Shown one piece after another: positions 16,731 to 27,350 of a DNA stretch of 64,000 nt (the stretch's first letter is position 1; each line of letters begins with the position of its first letter). The notes below the pieces were generated by a model, which was not told where the DNA came from, did not search any database, and worked only from the letters and a program-made list of their open reading frames with translations. Location: the NCBI GenBank assembly GCA_037444625.1, contig JBBIMA010000001.1, positions 1 through 64,000 of the forward strand, read 5' to 3'. The DNA comes from DTHT01 sp037444625. Its GTDB lineage: Bacteria > Acidobacteriota > Terriglobia > Bryobacterales > Bryobacteraceae. A program made the translations under genes and the position numbers.

Positions 16731-19283
16731 ATGCGCACGCCCGTCTTGCTGGCATTGCTCTCGCTTTCCCTGGCCGCTCCGGCCGCCCCCCAACCAGAGC
16801 AGGAACCGGCCGCAGCGCAGGCTCCGGAACGCCCCGCCGGCCGCCCCGCCGAGCCGGAGATCCGCCCCTACGAGAAGGTCATCACCAAAGAGGCCGTCAC
16901 CCAGCGCGGCGTCTTCACCGTGCACCGCCTCAAGAGCCGCCTGTATTACGAAATCCCGCCCGCCGAGCTGGGCAAGGAGTTCCTCTGGGTGACCAAGATC
17001 GAGCGCACGCCCGGCCTGGGTTACGGCGGCATGAGCGTGGGCAACCGCGTGGTCCGCTGGGAGCGCAAGGACAACCGCGTGCTGCTGCGCAACGTCTCCT
17101 ACGAAGTCGTGGCCGACAACTCCAACCCCATCTCGCTGGCCGTACGCAATATCAACAACGAGACCATCATCATGGCCTTCCCCATCGAGGCCCTCGGCCC
17201 GGAAGGCGCTCCCGTAGTTGACGTCACGCGGCTGTTCACCACCGAGGTGGCCGAGTTCACGCCCCGCGCCATGCTGCGGGCCCGCGGCTTCGACGCGGCG
17301 CGCAGTTTCCTCGAGGGGGTCAAGGCCTACCCCGTGAATATCGAGGTCCGGGCCTCGCACACCTATACCTCCCCGATCGAGCCGCCCTCGGGCGCCGCGC
17401 CCACCCCGACGCCCGGCCCGCCTTCGCCCGCCTCCGCCGCCATGCGCCCGGGCAGCGCCACCCTGCTTATGCACTTCAGCATGGTCAAGCTGCCCGAACA
17501 GCCCATGCGCCCCCGCCTCTACGACGAGCGCGTGGGCTACTTCAACATCCGCCAGTACGACTACTCCCGCCAGGAGCACCGCGCCCCGCGCCGCACCTAC
17601 ATCACCCGCTGGCGCCTGGAAAAGAAGGATCCCGCCGCCGCCCTCTCCGAGCCCGTCAAGCCCATCGTCTACTACATTGATCCCGCCACCCCGCCCAAAT
17701 GGGCTCCCTACGTCAAGCGCGGCGTCGAATGGTGGCAGCCCGCCTTCGAGCGCGCCGGCTTCAAGAACGCCATCCTGGCCAAGGATCCGCCTTCCCCGGC
17801 CGAAGACCCCGATTGGAGCCCCGAGGACGCTCGCTACAGCGTCATCCGCTGGCAGGCCTCCACCATCGAGAACGCCATGGGCCCCCACGTGCACGATCCC
17901 CGCACGGGCGAAATCCTCGAGGCCGACATCGTGATGTGGCACAACGTGCTCAACCTGGTCAACCACTGGTATTTCACCCAGGTCGCCCCGCTCGACCCGC
18001 GGGCCCGCAAGCTCCCCCTACCCGACCAGCTCATGGGCAAGCTCATCGAGTACGTGGTGGCCCACGAAGTCGGCCACACCCTCGGCCTGCCCCATAACAT
18101 GAAAGCCAGCTCGCTTTACCCGCTGGAGAAAGTCCGCGACCGGGAGTGGGTCCGCAAGATGGGGCATACCCCCAGCCTGATGGACTACTCGCGCTTCAAC
18201 TACGTCGCCCAGCCCGAAGATCGCATTGATCCCGACGACTTGATTCCCAAGATCGGACCTTACGACGAGTTTTCGATCGTTTGGGGCTACCGGCCCGTTC
18301 CCGAGGCGCACGACCCGGACCAGGAGAAGCCCACTCTGGACGAGTGGATCCTGGCCGCCCAGGAGAAGACTCCCTGGCTGCGCTTCTCCACCGCCAAGGC
18401 GGCCGGCTCGGATCCCGGCGAGAACACTGAGGCGGTGGGCGACGCCGACGCCGTCCGCGCCACCGAACTGGGCCTGCGCAACCTGCGCCGCGTCATGGAT
18501 CTGTTGCTCGACGCCGTGCCTCAGAAGGGCAAGCCCTACGACGATTTGGAGGAGGTCTACGGCCGCGTCCTCGGCCAGTGGACGCGCGAGATGAATCACG
18601 TCGCCGCTCTGGTGGGCGGTTTTTATTCCCAGCAGAAACACGCCGGCCAGGACGGCGTCCTGTTCACCCCGGTCGAGCGCGATCGCCAGGCCGCCGCCGT
18701 CTCCTTCCTCAACCAGAATGCCTTCCGCACCCCCGCCCTCTTCCTGCGCCCGGAGATCCTCCGCCGCATCGAACCCCAGGGAGTGCTGGACCGCATCCGC
18801 AACGCCCAGCGCATGATCCTCAACAGCCTGCTGGAGAGCCGGCGCATGGCCCGCCTCATCGAGCAGGAAGCCCTCGACGGGCCGCGCGCTTACCGCCCGG
18901 CGGACTTCCTCGCCGACCTGCGCCGCGGCATCTTCGCCGAACTGGACGCCGCCGAAACCCGCCTGGACGCCTGCCGGCGCAACCTTCAGCGCCTCTACAT
19001 CGAATTGCTTTCCGACCGGCTCAACGGCCGCACCCCGGCGGCCGACGACCAGCGTGCCTTGTTCCGCGCCGAGCTGCGCGCCATCGCCGCCCAGGCTTCA
19101 CGCGCCTTGCCCAAGGCGGCCGACCGGGCCACCCGCGCTCACTTGGAGGACCTGCGCGATCAGGCCAACCGCGCTTTGGATCCCAAGTTCCTGCCGCCCG
19201 CCCCGGCCGCGCCCGCCACGCCCCAGCGGCCCGCCTCCGAGGAGTTTGAGAGCTGCTGGCCCGATCTGATCATCCGGCCCTGA
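16731..19283 (+). CDS. Secreted zinc metalloprotease (DUF5117/DUF4953 type)
   Basis: 850 residues with a signal peptide MRTPVLLALLSLSLAAPAAP. The metzincin-like zinc site HEVGHTLGLPHN lies near residue 445, giving three His ligands and the catalytic Glu; the methionine turn follows in PSLMDYSRFNY. Upstream are the DUF5118/DUF5117-like parts (VITKEAVTQRGVFTVHRLKSR, LGYGGMSVGNRVVRWERKDN). Such proteins are frequent in Bacteroidetes and Acidobacteria and are presumed extracellular peptidases; substrates are unknown. The C-terminal 200 residues are helical. Confidence 0.87.
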   Translation: MRTPVLLALLSLSLAAPAAPQPEQEPAAAQAPERPAGRPAEPEIRPYEKVITKEAVTQRGVFTVHRLKSRLYYEIPPAELGKEFLWVTKIERTPGLGYGGMSVGNRVVRWERKDNRVLLRNVSYEVVADNSNPISLAVRNINNETIIMAFPIEALGPEGAPVVDVTRLFTTEVAEFTPRAMLRARGFDAARSFLEGVKAYPVNIEVRASHTYTSPIEPPSGAAPTPTPGPPSPASAAMRPGSATLLMHFSMVKLPEQPMRPRLYDERVGYFNIRQYDYSRQEHRAPRRTYITRWRLEKKDPAAALSEPVKPIVYYIDPATPPKWAPYVKRGVEWWQPAFERAGFKNAILAKDPPSPAEDPDWSPEDARYSVIRWQASTIENAMGPHVHDPRTGEILEADIVMWHNVLNLVNHWYFTQVAPLDPRARKLPLPDQLMGKLIEYVVAHEVGHTLGLPHNMKASSLYPLEKVRDREWVRKMGHTPSLMDYSRFNYVAQPEDRIDPDDLIPKIGPYDEFSIVWGYRPVPEAHDPDQEKPTLDEWILAAQEKTPWLRFSTAKAAGSDPGENTEAVGDADAVRATELGLRNLRRVMDLLLDAVPQKGKPYDDLEEVYGRVLGQWTREMNHVAALVGGFYSQQKHAGQDGVLFTPVERDRQAAAVSFLNQNAFRTPALFLRPEILRRIEPQGVLDRIRNAQRMILNSLLESRRMARLIEQEALDGPRAYRPADFLADLRRGIFAELDAAETRLDACRRNLQRLYIELLSDRLNGRTPAADDQRALFRAELRAIAAQASRALPKAADRATRAHLEDLRDQANRALDPKFLPPAPAAPATPQRPASEEFESCWPDLIIRP

Positions 19284-19289
19284 GGGCCG
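19275..19289. terminator. Hairpin with the stop codon in its loop
   Basis: CGGCCC and GGGCCG form a 6-bp GC stem whose three-base loop is the TGA of the metalloprotease gene. It lies between convergent genes. There is no T tract, so termination is only suggested. Confidence 0.4.
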
Positions 19290-19292
19290 CTT

Positions 19293-20963
19293 TCAAACCT
19301 CCAGGATCACCGGCATGATCAGCGGGTGGCGGGCGGTCTGCTTCACCAGGAACCGGCGCAGCTCGCTGCGGATCTTCTCCTTGATCACGCCCCAGTCGCT
19401 GCGCTCCTCGGGCGTCGAGGATTCCAGCGTCCGGGCCACCACCTGGCGGGCCTGCTGAATCAGGTCCGAGCCGTCCTCGGCCGGCACGAAACCCCGGCTG
19501 ACGATCTCGGGCAGGCCCTCCGGCAGCCCCGTGCGCTTGTCAATCGCGATCACCGGAAGCACGATGCCTTCCTCGGCCAGGTGGCGCCGGTCGCGGATCA
19601 CCACGTCCTCGACCACTTCGTCCACCGCCCCGGAATCAATGCACACCCGCCCCACCGGCACGCGCTCCCCCTTGCGCGCCCCGTAGCGGTCCAGCTCCAG
19701 CGTCTCGCCCGCCTCCAGAATGAAGATCTGCTCCAGACCCGCCTGCCGCAGGTGCCCGGCCAGAGCGGCATGCTTGGCGAGCTGGCGGTATTCCCCGTGA
19801 ATGGGCACAAAGTAGCGCGGGCGCACCAGGTTCAACAACAGGCGCAGCTCTTCGGCGCTGGCGTGTCCGGAGACGTGCACCGGCGGGCTCATGGCGCCGT
19901 AGATGACGTCCGCTCCGGCCTTGGCCAGGTGGTTCATCATGCGGTAGATCGCCTTTTCGTTGCCCGGGATGATGCGCGAACTGAGCACCACCGTGTCGCC
20001 CGGCTGGATGCTCAGATGCCGGTGGTTGTTCACCGCCACGCGGGCCAGGGCCGACATCGGCTCGCCCTGGCTGCCCGAGATCACCACCGCCACCTTCTCC
20101 GGCAAGGCCTGCATGATCTCCTGGGGCCGCAGCAGGATGCCGTCGGGAAGATGCAGCAGGCCGAGCGAGTGCGCTATCTCGGTCACGCTCGTCATGCTGC
20201 GCCCCAAGAAGGCCACCTTGCGCCCGAATTCCTGGGCCAGGTTCACGATCTGCTGGAGGCGGTGGATCGAACTGCTGAAGCAGGACAGGACCAGGCGGCG
20301 CTCGGCACGGTGAAAGATGTCCTCCAGACGCGGCCGGGTGGCCTGCTCGCTTTCGGTGTAGCCCGGGCGGTCCGCGTTGGTCGAATCCGACAGCAGCAGC
20401 AGCACGCCCCGCCGCCCGTACTCGGCCAGAGTGTGCAGGTCGAACAGTTTGTGATCGGCGGGCGTGGGGTCCACCTTGAAATCCCCGCTGTGGATGACCA
20501 CGCCCAGCGGCGTGCTCACCGCCAGCGCCACCGCCTCCGCGATCGAGTGCGTCACGTGGATGAACTCGACGGTGAACGCCCCGATCCGGAGTTTCTGCCC
20601 CGGCTGCACCGCATTCAGGCGCGGCGGATGTTCCAGGGCGTGCTCTTCGATGCGCCGCTCGGCCAGCGCCAGCGTCAAGGGCGTGCCGTAGACCGGAACG
20701 TCCAGCTCGGCCAGCAGAAAGGGCGTGGCCCCGATGTGGTCTTCGTGCCCGTGCGTCAGGATCAGGGCCCGCACCCGCTCCCGGTTGGCGACCAGGTAAC
20801 TGAAGTCCGGCGTCACCAGGTCAACCCCCGGCAGCTCGTCCTCGGGGAACATCATGCCCGCGTCAATCACCAGGATGTCGTCGCCGTAGCCCAGCGCCAG
20901 GCAATTCATGCCGAACTCGCCCAGCCCGCCCAAGGGAATGACCCGGAGTTTCTCGTCCGTCAT
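19293..20963 (-). CDS. rnj: Ribonuclease J
   Basis: RNase J is a 5'-3' exonuclease and endonuclease for mRNA decay and rRNA processing. The 556-residue protein has the beta-lactamase fold opening VIPLGGLGEFGMNCLALGY, the metal-binding motif LTHGHEDHIGA near residue 75, the strand VIHSGDFKVDPTP, and the beta-CASP part ending HVSGHASAEELRLLLN and VPIHGEYRQL. The RNase J C-terminal domain is present. A TAAAGT box 10 bases before the ATG suggests a short leader. Confidence 0.95.
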   Translation of the reverse strand: MTDEKLRVIPLGGLGEFGMNCLALGYGDDILVIDAGMMFPEDELPGVDLVTPDFSYLVANRERVRALILTHGHEDHIGATPFLLAELDVPVYGTPLTLALAERRIEEHALEHPPRLNAVQPGQKLRIGAFTVEFIHVTHSIAEAVALAVSTPLGVVIHSGDFKVDPTPADHKLFDLHTLAEYGRRGVLLLLSDSTNADRPGYTESEQATRPRLEDIFHRAERRLVLSCFSSSIHRLQQIVNLAQEFGRKVAFLGRSMTSVTEIAHSLGLLHLPDGILLRPQEIMQALPEKVAVVISGSQGEPMSALARVAVNNHRHLSIQPGDTVVLSSRIIPGNEKAIYRMMNHLAKAGADVIYGAMSPPVHVSGHASAEELRLLLNLVRPRYFVPIHGEYRQLAKHAALAGHLRQAGLEQIFILEAGETLELDRYGARKGERVPVGRVCIDSGAVDEVVEDVVIRDRRHLAEEGIVLPVIAIDKRTGLPEGLPEIVSRGFVPAEDGSDLIQQARQVVARTLESSTPEERSDWGVIKEKIRSELRRFLVKQTARHPLIMPVILEV

Positions 20964-20973
20964 GCTGTTGTCA

Positions 20974-20979
20974 ACTTTA
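20974..20979 (-). promoter_or_regulatory. -10 box for rnj
   Basis: On the minus strand TAAAGT precedes the rnj ATG by 10 bases, in the 64-base gap after the Rrf2 gene. No strong Shine-Dalgarno is present. Confidence 0.35.
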
Positions 20980-21027
20980 GCGCCCTTGGCGCCTGCTTTC
21001 CAATCCGCCCCGCCGGGACTTCGGACC

Positions 21028-21495
21028 TCAGAGAATGCTCAGGCCGGCCAAGGGCGGCGGGGCCGGCGCGCTGCCCGGGTCCGCTTCCTCCAGCAGATCC
21101 CTCAAGGTGACCGCGCCCAACACGCCGTCCACGGCGTATTGCAATCGGCGCCAGAGCGACCGCACTCGACAATCGCGCGAGTGCGAGCACACCCGCCGGC
21201 GGCCCGGATGCTGCTCGCAAAACTCCGGCGCCCAGAGCCGCCCGCCCAGCACGGCCAATGCCTCGCCCACGGTCACCTGATCCAGCGGGCGCGCCAGCAC
21301 GTAGCCGCCCGCCTGGCCTCGCACGCTGCGCACCAAGCCGCCCCGCCTCAGCAGCCGCATCAGCTTCGCCACGTACTCCTTCGAGAGACCTTCGGCCCGC
21401 GCGATCTCGGGGATCGTCAGGCTCGCGCCCGGACGCCGCCGGCCGAGCTGGAGCAGGCAGCGAATGCCGTACTCCTCCTGGGCGCTGATCTTCAC
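21028..21495 (-). CDS. Rrf2-family iron-sulfur regulator
   Basis: 155 residues. The N-terminal winged helix (MKISAQEEYGIRCLLQLG, then LSKEYVAKLMRLLRRGGLV and GGYVLARP) is the Rrf2 fold. Cys93, Cys103 and Cys109 stand where IscR binds its cluster, though the first gap is longer (nine residues instead of five). It is the last gene of the suf operon, 6 bases after sufT, so it most likely senses Fe-S status and controls the operon that encodes it. An IscR- or SufR-like role is inferred from context. Confidence 0.85.
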   Translation of the reverse strand: MKISAQEEYGIRCLLQLGRRRPGASLTIPEIARAEGLSKEYVAKLMRLLRRGGLVRSVRGQAGGYVLARPLDQVTVGEALAVLGGRLWAPEFCEQHPGRRRVCSHSRDCRVRSLWRRLQYAVDGVLGAVTLRDLLEEADPGSAPAPPPLAGLSIL

Positions 21496-21501
21496 CGTGC
21501 T

Positions 21502-21810
21502 CTAGAAGAATCCCAGCCGCAGCCGGGCTTCCGGCGACATTCGTTCCGGAGTCCAGGGCGGATCCCAAACCAGTTCGACCTTGCAGTCGGTCACCCCCGG
21601 CAGGGCTCGCAGCCGTTCCTCGACCTGCCGCGGCAGCATGGCCGCCATCGGGCAGGCCGGCGCCGTCAGCGTCATGGCGACGCGCACCGCGCCGCCCTCG
21701 TCCACTTCCGCCCGATAGATCAGGCCCAGATCGTAAATGTTCACCGGGATTTCCGGGTCGTAAATCCCTTTCAGGGCGCCGATCACTTGCTCCCTCAGCG
21801 TTTCCTTCAT
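21502..21810 (-). CDS. sufT: SufT, MIP18/DUF59-family Fe-S assembly factor
   Basis: 102 residues spanning one DUF59 domain: YDPEIPVNIYDLGLIYRAEV and the conserved cysteine turn TLTAPACPMAAM. These proteins help deliver Fe-S clusters to targets. It starts only 3 bases after the sufU stop and has GGAG at ideal spacing inside that stop region. It belongs to the suf operon. Confidence 0.9.
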   Translation of the reverse strand: MKETLREQVIGALKGIYDPEIPVNIYDLGLIYRAEVDEGGAVRVAMTLTAPACPMAAMLPRQVEERLRALPGVTDCKVELVWDPPWTPERMSPEARLRLGFF

Positions 21811-21813
21811 CGT

Positions 21814-22263
21814 TCACTCCGTCGTGACGCTCTGCCCGTTGCCGGCCAGTGCGGCCCGCAGGGCGTGCCAGGGCAGCGTGGCGCATTTGACCCGAGCCGG
21901 GTAGGCGGCCACGCCCGCAAAGGCGGCCAGCTTGCCCAGCTCCGCTTCCCGCCCGGCCCCCTTGCCGGTCACCAGAGCGTGAAAGGCTTGAAAGAGCCGT
22001 TCGACCTCCTCCAGGCTCTTGCCCCGCACGCTCTCAGTCATCAGGGAGGCCGCAGCGGTCGAGATGGCACAGCCGGAGCCCTGGAACGCGGCGTCGCCGA
22101 TGCGATCGCCCTCCAGCTTGAGGTAGACGGTCACCCGATCCCCGCAGAGCGGATTGAAGCCCTCCAGGCGCCGGTCGGGCGCCTCCAGGACTCGAAAGTT
22201 CCGGGGCCTGCGGCTGTGGTCAATGATCAGTTGCTGGTAAAGGTCTTCGAGCGCCGCGCTCAA
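21814..22263 (-). CDS. sufU: SufU, zinc-dependent sulfurtransferase partner of SufS
   Basis: 149 residues with the three metal-binding cysteines of the family: NPLCGDRVTV, GSGCAISTAAASLM and VKCATLPWHAL, plus the Asp after the first Cys. In Gram-positive-type SUF systems SufU accepts sulfur from SufS and passes it to SufBCD. The insertion separating SufU from IscU is seen before the third cysteine. ATG overlaps the sufS stop (ATGA). Confidence 0.93.
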   Translation of the reverse strand: MSAALEDLYQQLIIDHSRRPRNFRVLEAPDRRLEGFNPLCGDRVTVYLKLEGDRIGDAAFQGSGCAISTAAASLMTESVRGKSLEEVERLFQAFHALVTGKGAGREAELGKLAAFAGVAAYPARVKCATLPWHALRAALAGNGQSVTTE

Positions 22264-23519
22264 GCCAGGATCTCCCGCGCTCGCCGGACGGCCCGCGCCA
22301 GCGCGTCCACTTCCTCGTGGGTATTGTACAAGGCGAAGGAGGCCCGCGTGGTGGCCGGCAGGCCGTAGCGCTCCATCACGGGCTGGGCGCAGTGGTGGCC
22401 GGCGCGCACCGCCACGCCCTGCCGGTCCAGAATCGTGGCGGCGTCGTGCGGGTGAACCCCTTCCAGTACGAAAGAGAGCACAGCCGCTTTGCGGCGCGCT
22501 CTGCCCACGATCCGCAGGCCGGGGATGCGTTCCAGGGCCTCGGTGGCCGCCTCCAGCAACTCCTGCTCGTGGCGCGCGATCTCCTCCCGGCCCAGGGCGC
22601 TTACGTACTCCAGCGCGGCCGCCAGCCCGATGGCTTCCGCGATGGGCGGCGTCCCCGCCTCGAAGCGATGGGGCGGGTCGTTGTACGTGGTCTGCTCGAA
22701 GCTCACCGAGCGGATCATGTCGCCGCCGCCCTGATAGGGCGGCATCCTCTCCAGCAGCTCCGCCTTCCCGTACAGCACGCCGATCCCGGTCGGCCCGTAG
22801 ACCTTGTGGCCCGAGAAGGCGTAGAAGTCGCAGTCCAGGGCGCGCACGTCCACCCTCAGGTGCGGCGCCGCCTGCGCCCCGTCCACCACGACGGGCACGC
22901 CCTTGCCGTGCGCCAGCCGGATCATCTCCTCGATGGGGTTGACCGTGCCCAGCGCGTTGGAAACGTGCGCCACCGCCGCCAGTCGCGTGCGCCCTCCGAG
23001 CAGCCGCTCGAACTCCTCCAGGATGATTTCGCCTCGCTCGTCAATCGGCGCCACCCGCAGCCGGGCGCCGGTCTGCCCGGCCAGCATTTGCCAGGGCACG
23101 ATGTTGGAGTGATGCTCCAGGCCCGAGATCAGGATCTCGTCGCCCGCTCCCAGCACGCTCCGACCGAAGGTCTGGGCCACCAGGTTGATGGCTTCGGTGG
23201 CGCCCCGCGGGAAGACGATCTGGCGCGCCGAGCCGGCGTTCAGAAAGCGCGCCGCCGCCTCGCGTGCCCCTTCGTAGGCCCGCGTGGCCCGCTCGCTCAG
23301 GGCGTGCACGCCCCGATGCACGTTGGCGCAGTCCCGGCCGTAAAAGCGCATCAGGGCGTCCAAAACCGCCTGCGGCTTTTGCGTGGTGGCTGCGTTGTCC
23401 AGGTAGACCAAGGGCCGCCCGTGGACCAGTTGCCGCAGGGCGGGGAAATCAGCCCGCACCCGCCAGAGGTCGTAACCCGAGGCGGGCGGCAGGCGCAGAA
23501 TCGGACTGGGCGCCGTCAT
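22260..23519 (-). CDS. sufS: Cysteine desulfurase SufS
   Basis: 419 residues, PLP-dependent; it takes sulfur from cysteine for Fe-S assembly. Motifs seen are YLDNAATTQKPQAVL at the start of the fold, GLEHHSNIVPWQ, VDGAQAAPH, the PLP lysine in AFSGHKVYGPTGIGVLYG, and the persulfide cysteine in VRAGHHCAQPVM. This is the group II (SufS/CsdA) form. It overlaps sufD upstream and sufU downstream by four bases each. Confidence 0.96.
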   Translation of the reverse strand: MTAPSPILRLPPASGYDLWRVRADFPALRQLVHGRPLVYLDNAATTQKPQAVLDALMRFYGRDCANVHRGVHALSERATRAYEGAREAAARFLNAGSARQIVFPRGATEAINLVAQTFGRSVLGAGDEILISGLEHHSNIVPWQMLAGQTGARLRVAPIDERGEIILEEFERLLGGRTRLAAVAHVSNALGTVNPIEEMIRLAHGKGVPVVVDGAQAAPHLRVDVRALDCDFYAFSGHKVYGPTGIGVLYGKAELLERMPPYQGGGDMIRSVSFEQTTYNDPPHRFEAGTPPIAEAIGLAAALEYVSALGREEIARHEQELLEAATEALERIPGLRIVGRARRKAAVLSFVLEGVHPHDAATILDRQGVAVRAGHHCAQPVMERYGLPATTRASFALYNTHEEVDALARAVRRAREILA

Positions 23520-24835
23520 CTCCGGCCTCCTTGGGCGGCCTCCAGCCGCCGCACGAGCTCCTCCTCCAGGAAAGCGCGCACCCGCTCCGGGCTCAGCCGC
23601 TCGGTCATTTCCCCCGCGAACGCCAGGGTCAGCAGCCGGCGCGCCTCCCCATGGGCGATCCCCCTCGAGCGCAGGTAGAACACCGCGTCGGCGTCCACCT
23701 GCCCCACGGTCGCGCCGTGCGTGCAGCGCACGTCGTCAGCGTAAATCTCCAGTTGCGGCTTCGTGTTCACCGCCGCCTCCTCGCTCAACAGCAGGTTGCG
23801 GTTGCGCTGGATGGCGTCGGTCTTCTGGGCCGCCGGCCGCACGATGATGCGCCCGTGGAAGACCGCCTGGGCTTGCCCGTCCAGGATGCCCTTGTACAGT
23901 TCGAAGCTGGTGGCGTGCGGCTCGGCGTGGTCTATGGTCGTGTAGTTGTCTATGTGCTGCCGGCCCGAGGCCAGGTACAGGCCGTTCAGGGTGCAGCAAG
24001 CCCCTTCCCCCGCCAGCACCGCTCCGACCTCGCTGCGCGCCAGCGCGGCTCCCAACGCCACCGAGTGGGCGGTGAAGCTCGCCGCCCGGCCCAGGCGGGC
24101 GTACAAGCCCGAGAAGTGAAAGGCCTGGTCGCCCTCCAGCTCCAGGCGCGTGTAATCCAGCACCGCTCCCTCTTCGGCGCAAATCTCCGTCACCGCGTTG
24201 GTGAAGTAGACTTCGCCGTCGGGCCCCATCCAGGCCTCGAGGATGCGCGCCTGGCTGTTGCGGCCCGCCAGGATCAGCGTGCGGGGATGGATCGCCCGCG
24301 CGCCGCCGCCGGGCGCGACCCGATGCGCCACCAGGATCGGCTCTTCCACCGCCGCGCCGTCGGCAATCCGCACCACGAGGCCGTCCTCCAGGAAGGCCGT
24401 GTTCAGGGCCACCAGACTGTGCCGCTCGAAGGCGGCGTAGCGGCCCAGATGCCCGCGGATCAGCTCGGGCGCCTCCCGCCAGGCGGCCCCCAGCGACGTC
24501 AGCGTGACGCCCGGAAGGCGCGGCAGCGGCTCGAGCGGACGGCCGTGGACCACCGTGACACGCGGGCCCTCCAGGAAGGCCGGCCCGCCGGCCGGCGCTT
24601 GCGGAACGGGTTCCGCCAGTCGAAACGCGGTCCGCGCCAGCGGCGCCAGGTTGGTGTACTTCCACTCCTCCCAACGCGTGGTCGGCAGACCCAGTTCCGC
24701 AAAGCGGCTCAGAGCGCTGCGGCGCAGCCCGTGCAACCACCACGGGACTCCGGCCGCCCGCCTTGCCTCGTGCTCTTGGAACAGGCCCAGCCAGGCCTGC
24801 TCACCGGCCGGACTTCCCACTGCGGCCGCGCTCAT
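23516..24835 (-). CDS. sufD: SufD, scaffold subunit of SufBCD
   Basis: 439 residues, with the conserved RWEEWKYTNLAPL near the N-terminus and a C-terminal beta-helix ending CTHGATVGQVDADAVFYLRSRG, followed by the helical tail typical of SufB and SufD. SufD pairs with SufB and SufC to form the cluster scaffold. The start was set at the ATG that overlaps the sufC stop (ATGA); a start 14 codons upstream would lie within sufC. Confidence 0.93.
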   Translation of the reverse strand: MSAAAVGSPAGEQAWLGLFQEHEARRAAGVPWWLHGLRRSALSRFAELGLPTTRWEEWKYTNLAPLARTAFRLAEPVPQAPAGGPAFLEGPRVTVVHGRPLEPLPRLPGVTLTSLGAAWREAPELIRGHLGRYAAFERHSLVALNTAFLEDGLVVRIADGAAVEEPILVAHRVAPGGGARAIHPRTLILAGRNSQARILEAWMGPDGEVYFTNAVTEICAEEGAVLDYTRLELEGDQAFHFSGLYARLGRAASFTAHSVALGAALARSEVGAVLAGEGACCTLNGLYLASGRQHIDNYTTIDHAEPHATSFELYKGILDGQAQAVFHGRIIVRPAAQKTDAIQRNRNLLLSEEAAVNTKPQLEIYADDVRCTHGATVGQVDADAVFYLRSRGIAHGEARRLLTLAFAGEMTERLSPERVRAFLEEELVRRLEAAQGGRR

Positions 24836-25602
24836 GGCTGCCCCGCCCGGGCCGGCGCGGCCTCTTCTTCCAGCCACGCGTAGCCCTGCCGTTCCAGCTC
24901 CAGGGCCAGTTCCTTGCCGCCCGAACGCACGATCCGCCCCTCCGCCATTACGTGCACGAAATCCGGCCGCACGTACTCCAGCAGCCGCTGATAGTGCGTC
25001 ACCACCAGCATCGCCCGCTCCGGGCTGCGCATGGCGTTGATACCCGCCGCCACCGCTTTGAGCGCGTCTATGTCCAGGCCCGAGTCGGTCTCGTCCAGTA
25101 TCGCCAGGCGCGGCGCCAGCACCGCCATTTGCAGGATCTCGTTGCGCTTCTTTTCGCCCCCCGAGAAGCCCTCGTTGACCGGGCGCTCCAGCAGCGCCTC
25201 GTTCATCCCCAGCAGCCGCAGCCGCTCCCGCAGCAGCCCCGCGAAGTCCACCACGTCCAGCTCCTCCAGGCCCCGGTGCTTGCGCACCGCGTTCAGCGCC
25301 GCCCGCAGGAAGTACAGGTTCGAGACCCCGGGAATCTCCACCGGGTACTGAAAGGCCAGGAAAATGCCTTCCCGGGCCCGCTCTTCCGGCGACAGCTCCA
25401 ACAGGTTTCGCCCCTCGAAAAGCACCTCGCCCCCCACCACCTCGTACAGCTCCCGCCCCGCCAGCACCTGCGCCAGCGTGCTCTTGCCCGAGCCGTTCGG
25501 CCCCATCAGGGCGTGCACTTCGCCCGCCCGCACCGTCAAATCAATACCCCGGAGAATCAGCTTGTCTCCGGCCTTGGCTTGCAGATTCCTGATCTCCAGC
25601 AT
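24832..25602 (-). CDS. sufC: SufC, ATPase of the Fe-S assembly complex
   Basis: 256 residues. ABC-type ATPase with Walker A MGPNGSGKSTLAQ, the signature EGFSGGEKKRNEI, Walker B LAILDETDSGLDIDAL and the switch histidine in VVTHYQRLL. No transmembrane partner is nearby; it sits between sufB and sufD, as in standard SUF operons. Confidence 0.96.
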   Translation of the reverse strand: MLEIRNLQAKAGDKLILRGIDLTVRAGEVHALMGPNGSGKSTLAQVLAGRELYEVVGGEVLFEGRNLLELSPEERAREGIFLAFQYPVEIPGVSNLYFLRAALNAVRKHRGLEELDVVDFAGLLRERLRLLGMNEALLERPVNEGFSGGEKKRNEILQMAVLAPRLAILDETDSGLDIDALKAVAAGINAMRSPERAMLVVTHYQRLLEYVRPDFVHVMAEGRIVRSGGKELALELERQGYAWLEEEAAPARAGQP

Positions 25603-25623
25603 CTCCCGTCTCCGCTCCCCCGC

Positions 25624-27072
<1,449 letters not shown>

Positions 27073-27119
27073 GCGGCGCCCCTCGGAAACGCTCCTCCGC
27101 GCTGGGCGCGGACGAGCTC

Positions 27120-27148
27120 AGAATAGCAAATCTGTACAAAACTGTCAA
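27120..27148 (-). promoter_or_regulatory. Sigma-70-type promoter of the suf operon
   Basis: On the minus strand TTGACA and TATTCT are separated by exactly 17 bases, the best promoter in the window. The surrounding 40 bases are AT-rich in an otherwise GC-rich region and include a repeated CTGT, a plausible place for the Rrf2 regulator to bind. The transcript would have a leader of about 40 bases before sufB. Confidence 0.75.
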
Positions 27149-27187
27149 GATTAACCCCCTCGCCCTCTCTCACCCGGCTTGGCGCCG

Positions 27188-27193
27188 TATAAT
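27188..27193 (+). promoter_or_regulatory. Perfect TATAAT box
   Basis: TATAAT in the gap between divergent genes, about 157 bases before the secreted-protein start on the plus strand. No matching -35 was found 17 bases upstream. The leader would be long (about 150 bases); I see no clear RNA structure in it. Confidence 0.4.
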
Positions 27194-27350
27194 GCGGGAT
27201 GATCCCAGACCCAAGGGTCCGGGCGAAAGTGCCGGCCGGGAAGCGGGCGGAGGGTGAGGCTCGACTCCGGGCCGCCGGAGAGCGTCTCCCCGCCGCCGCG
27301 GGTTCCCTGCCTAAGAGTGCACCGAGATGATCGCTCAACAGGAGGTTCTC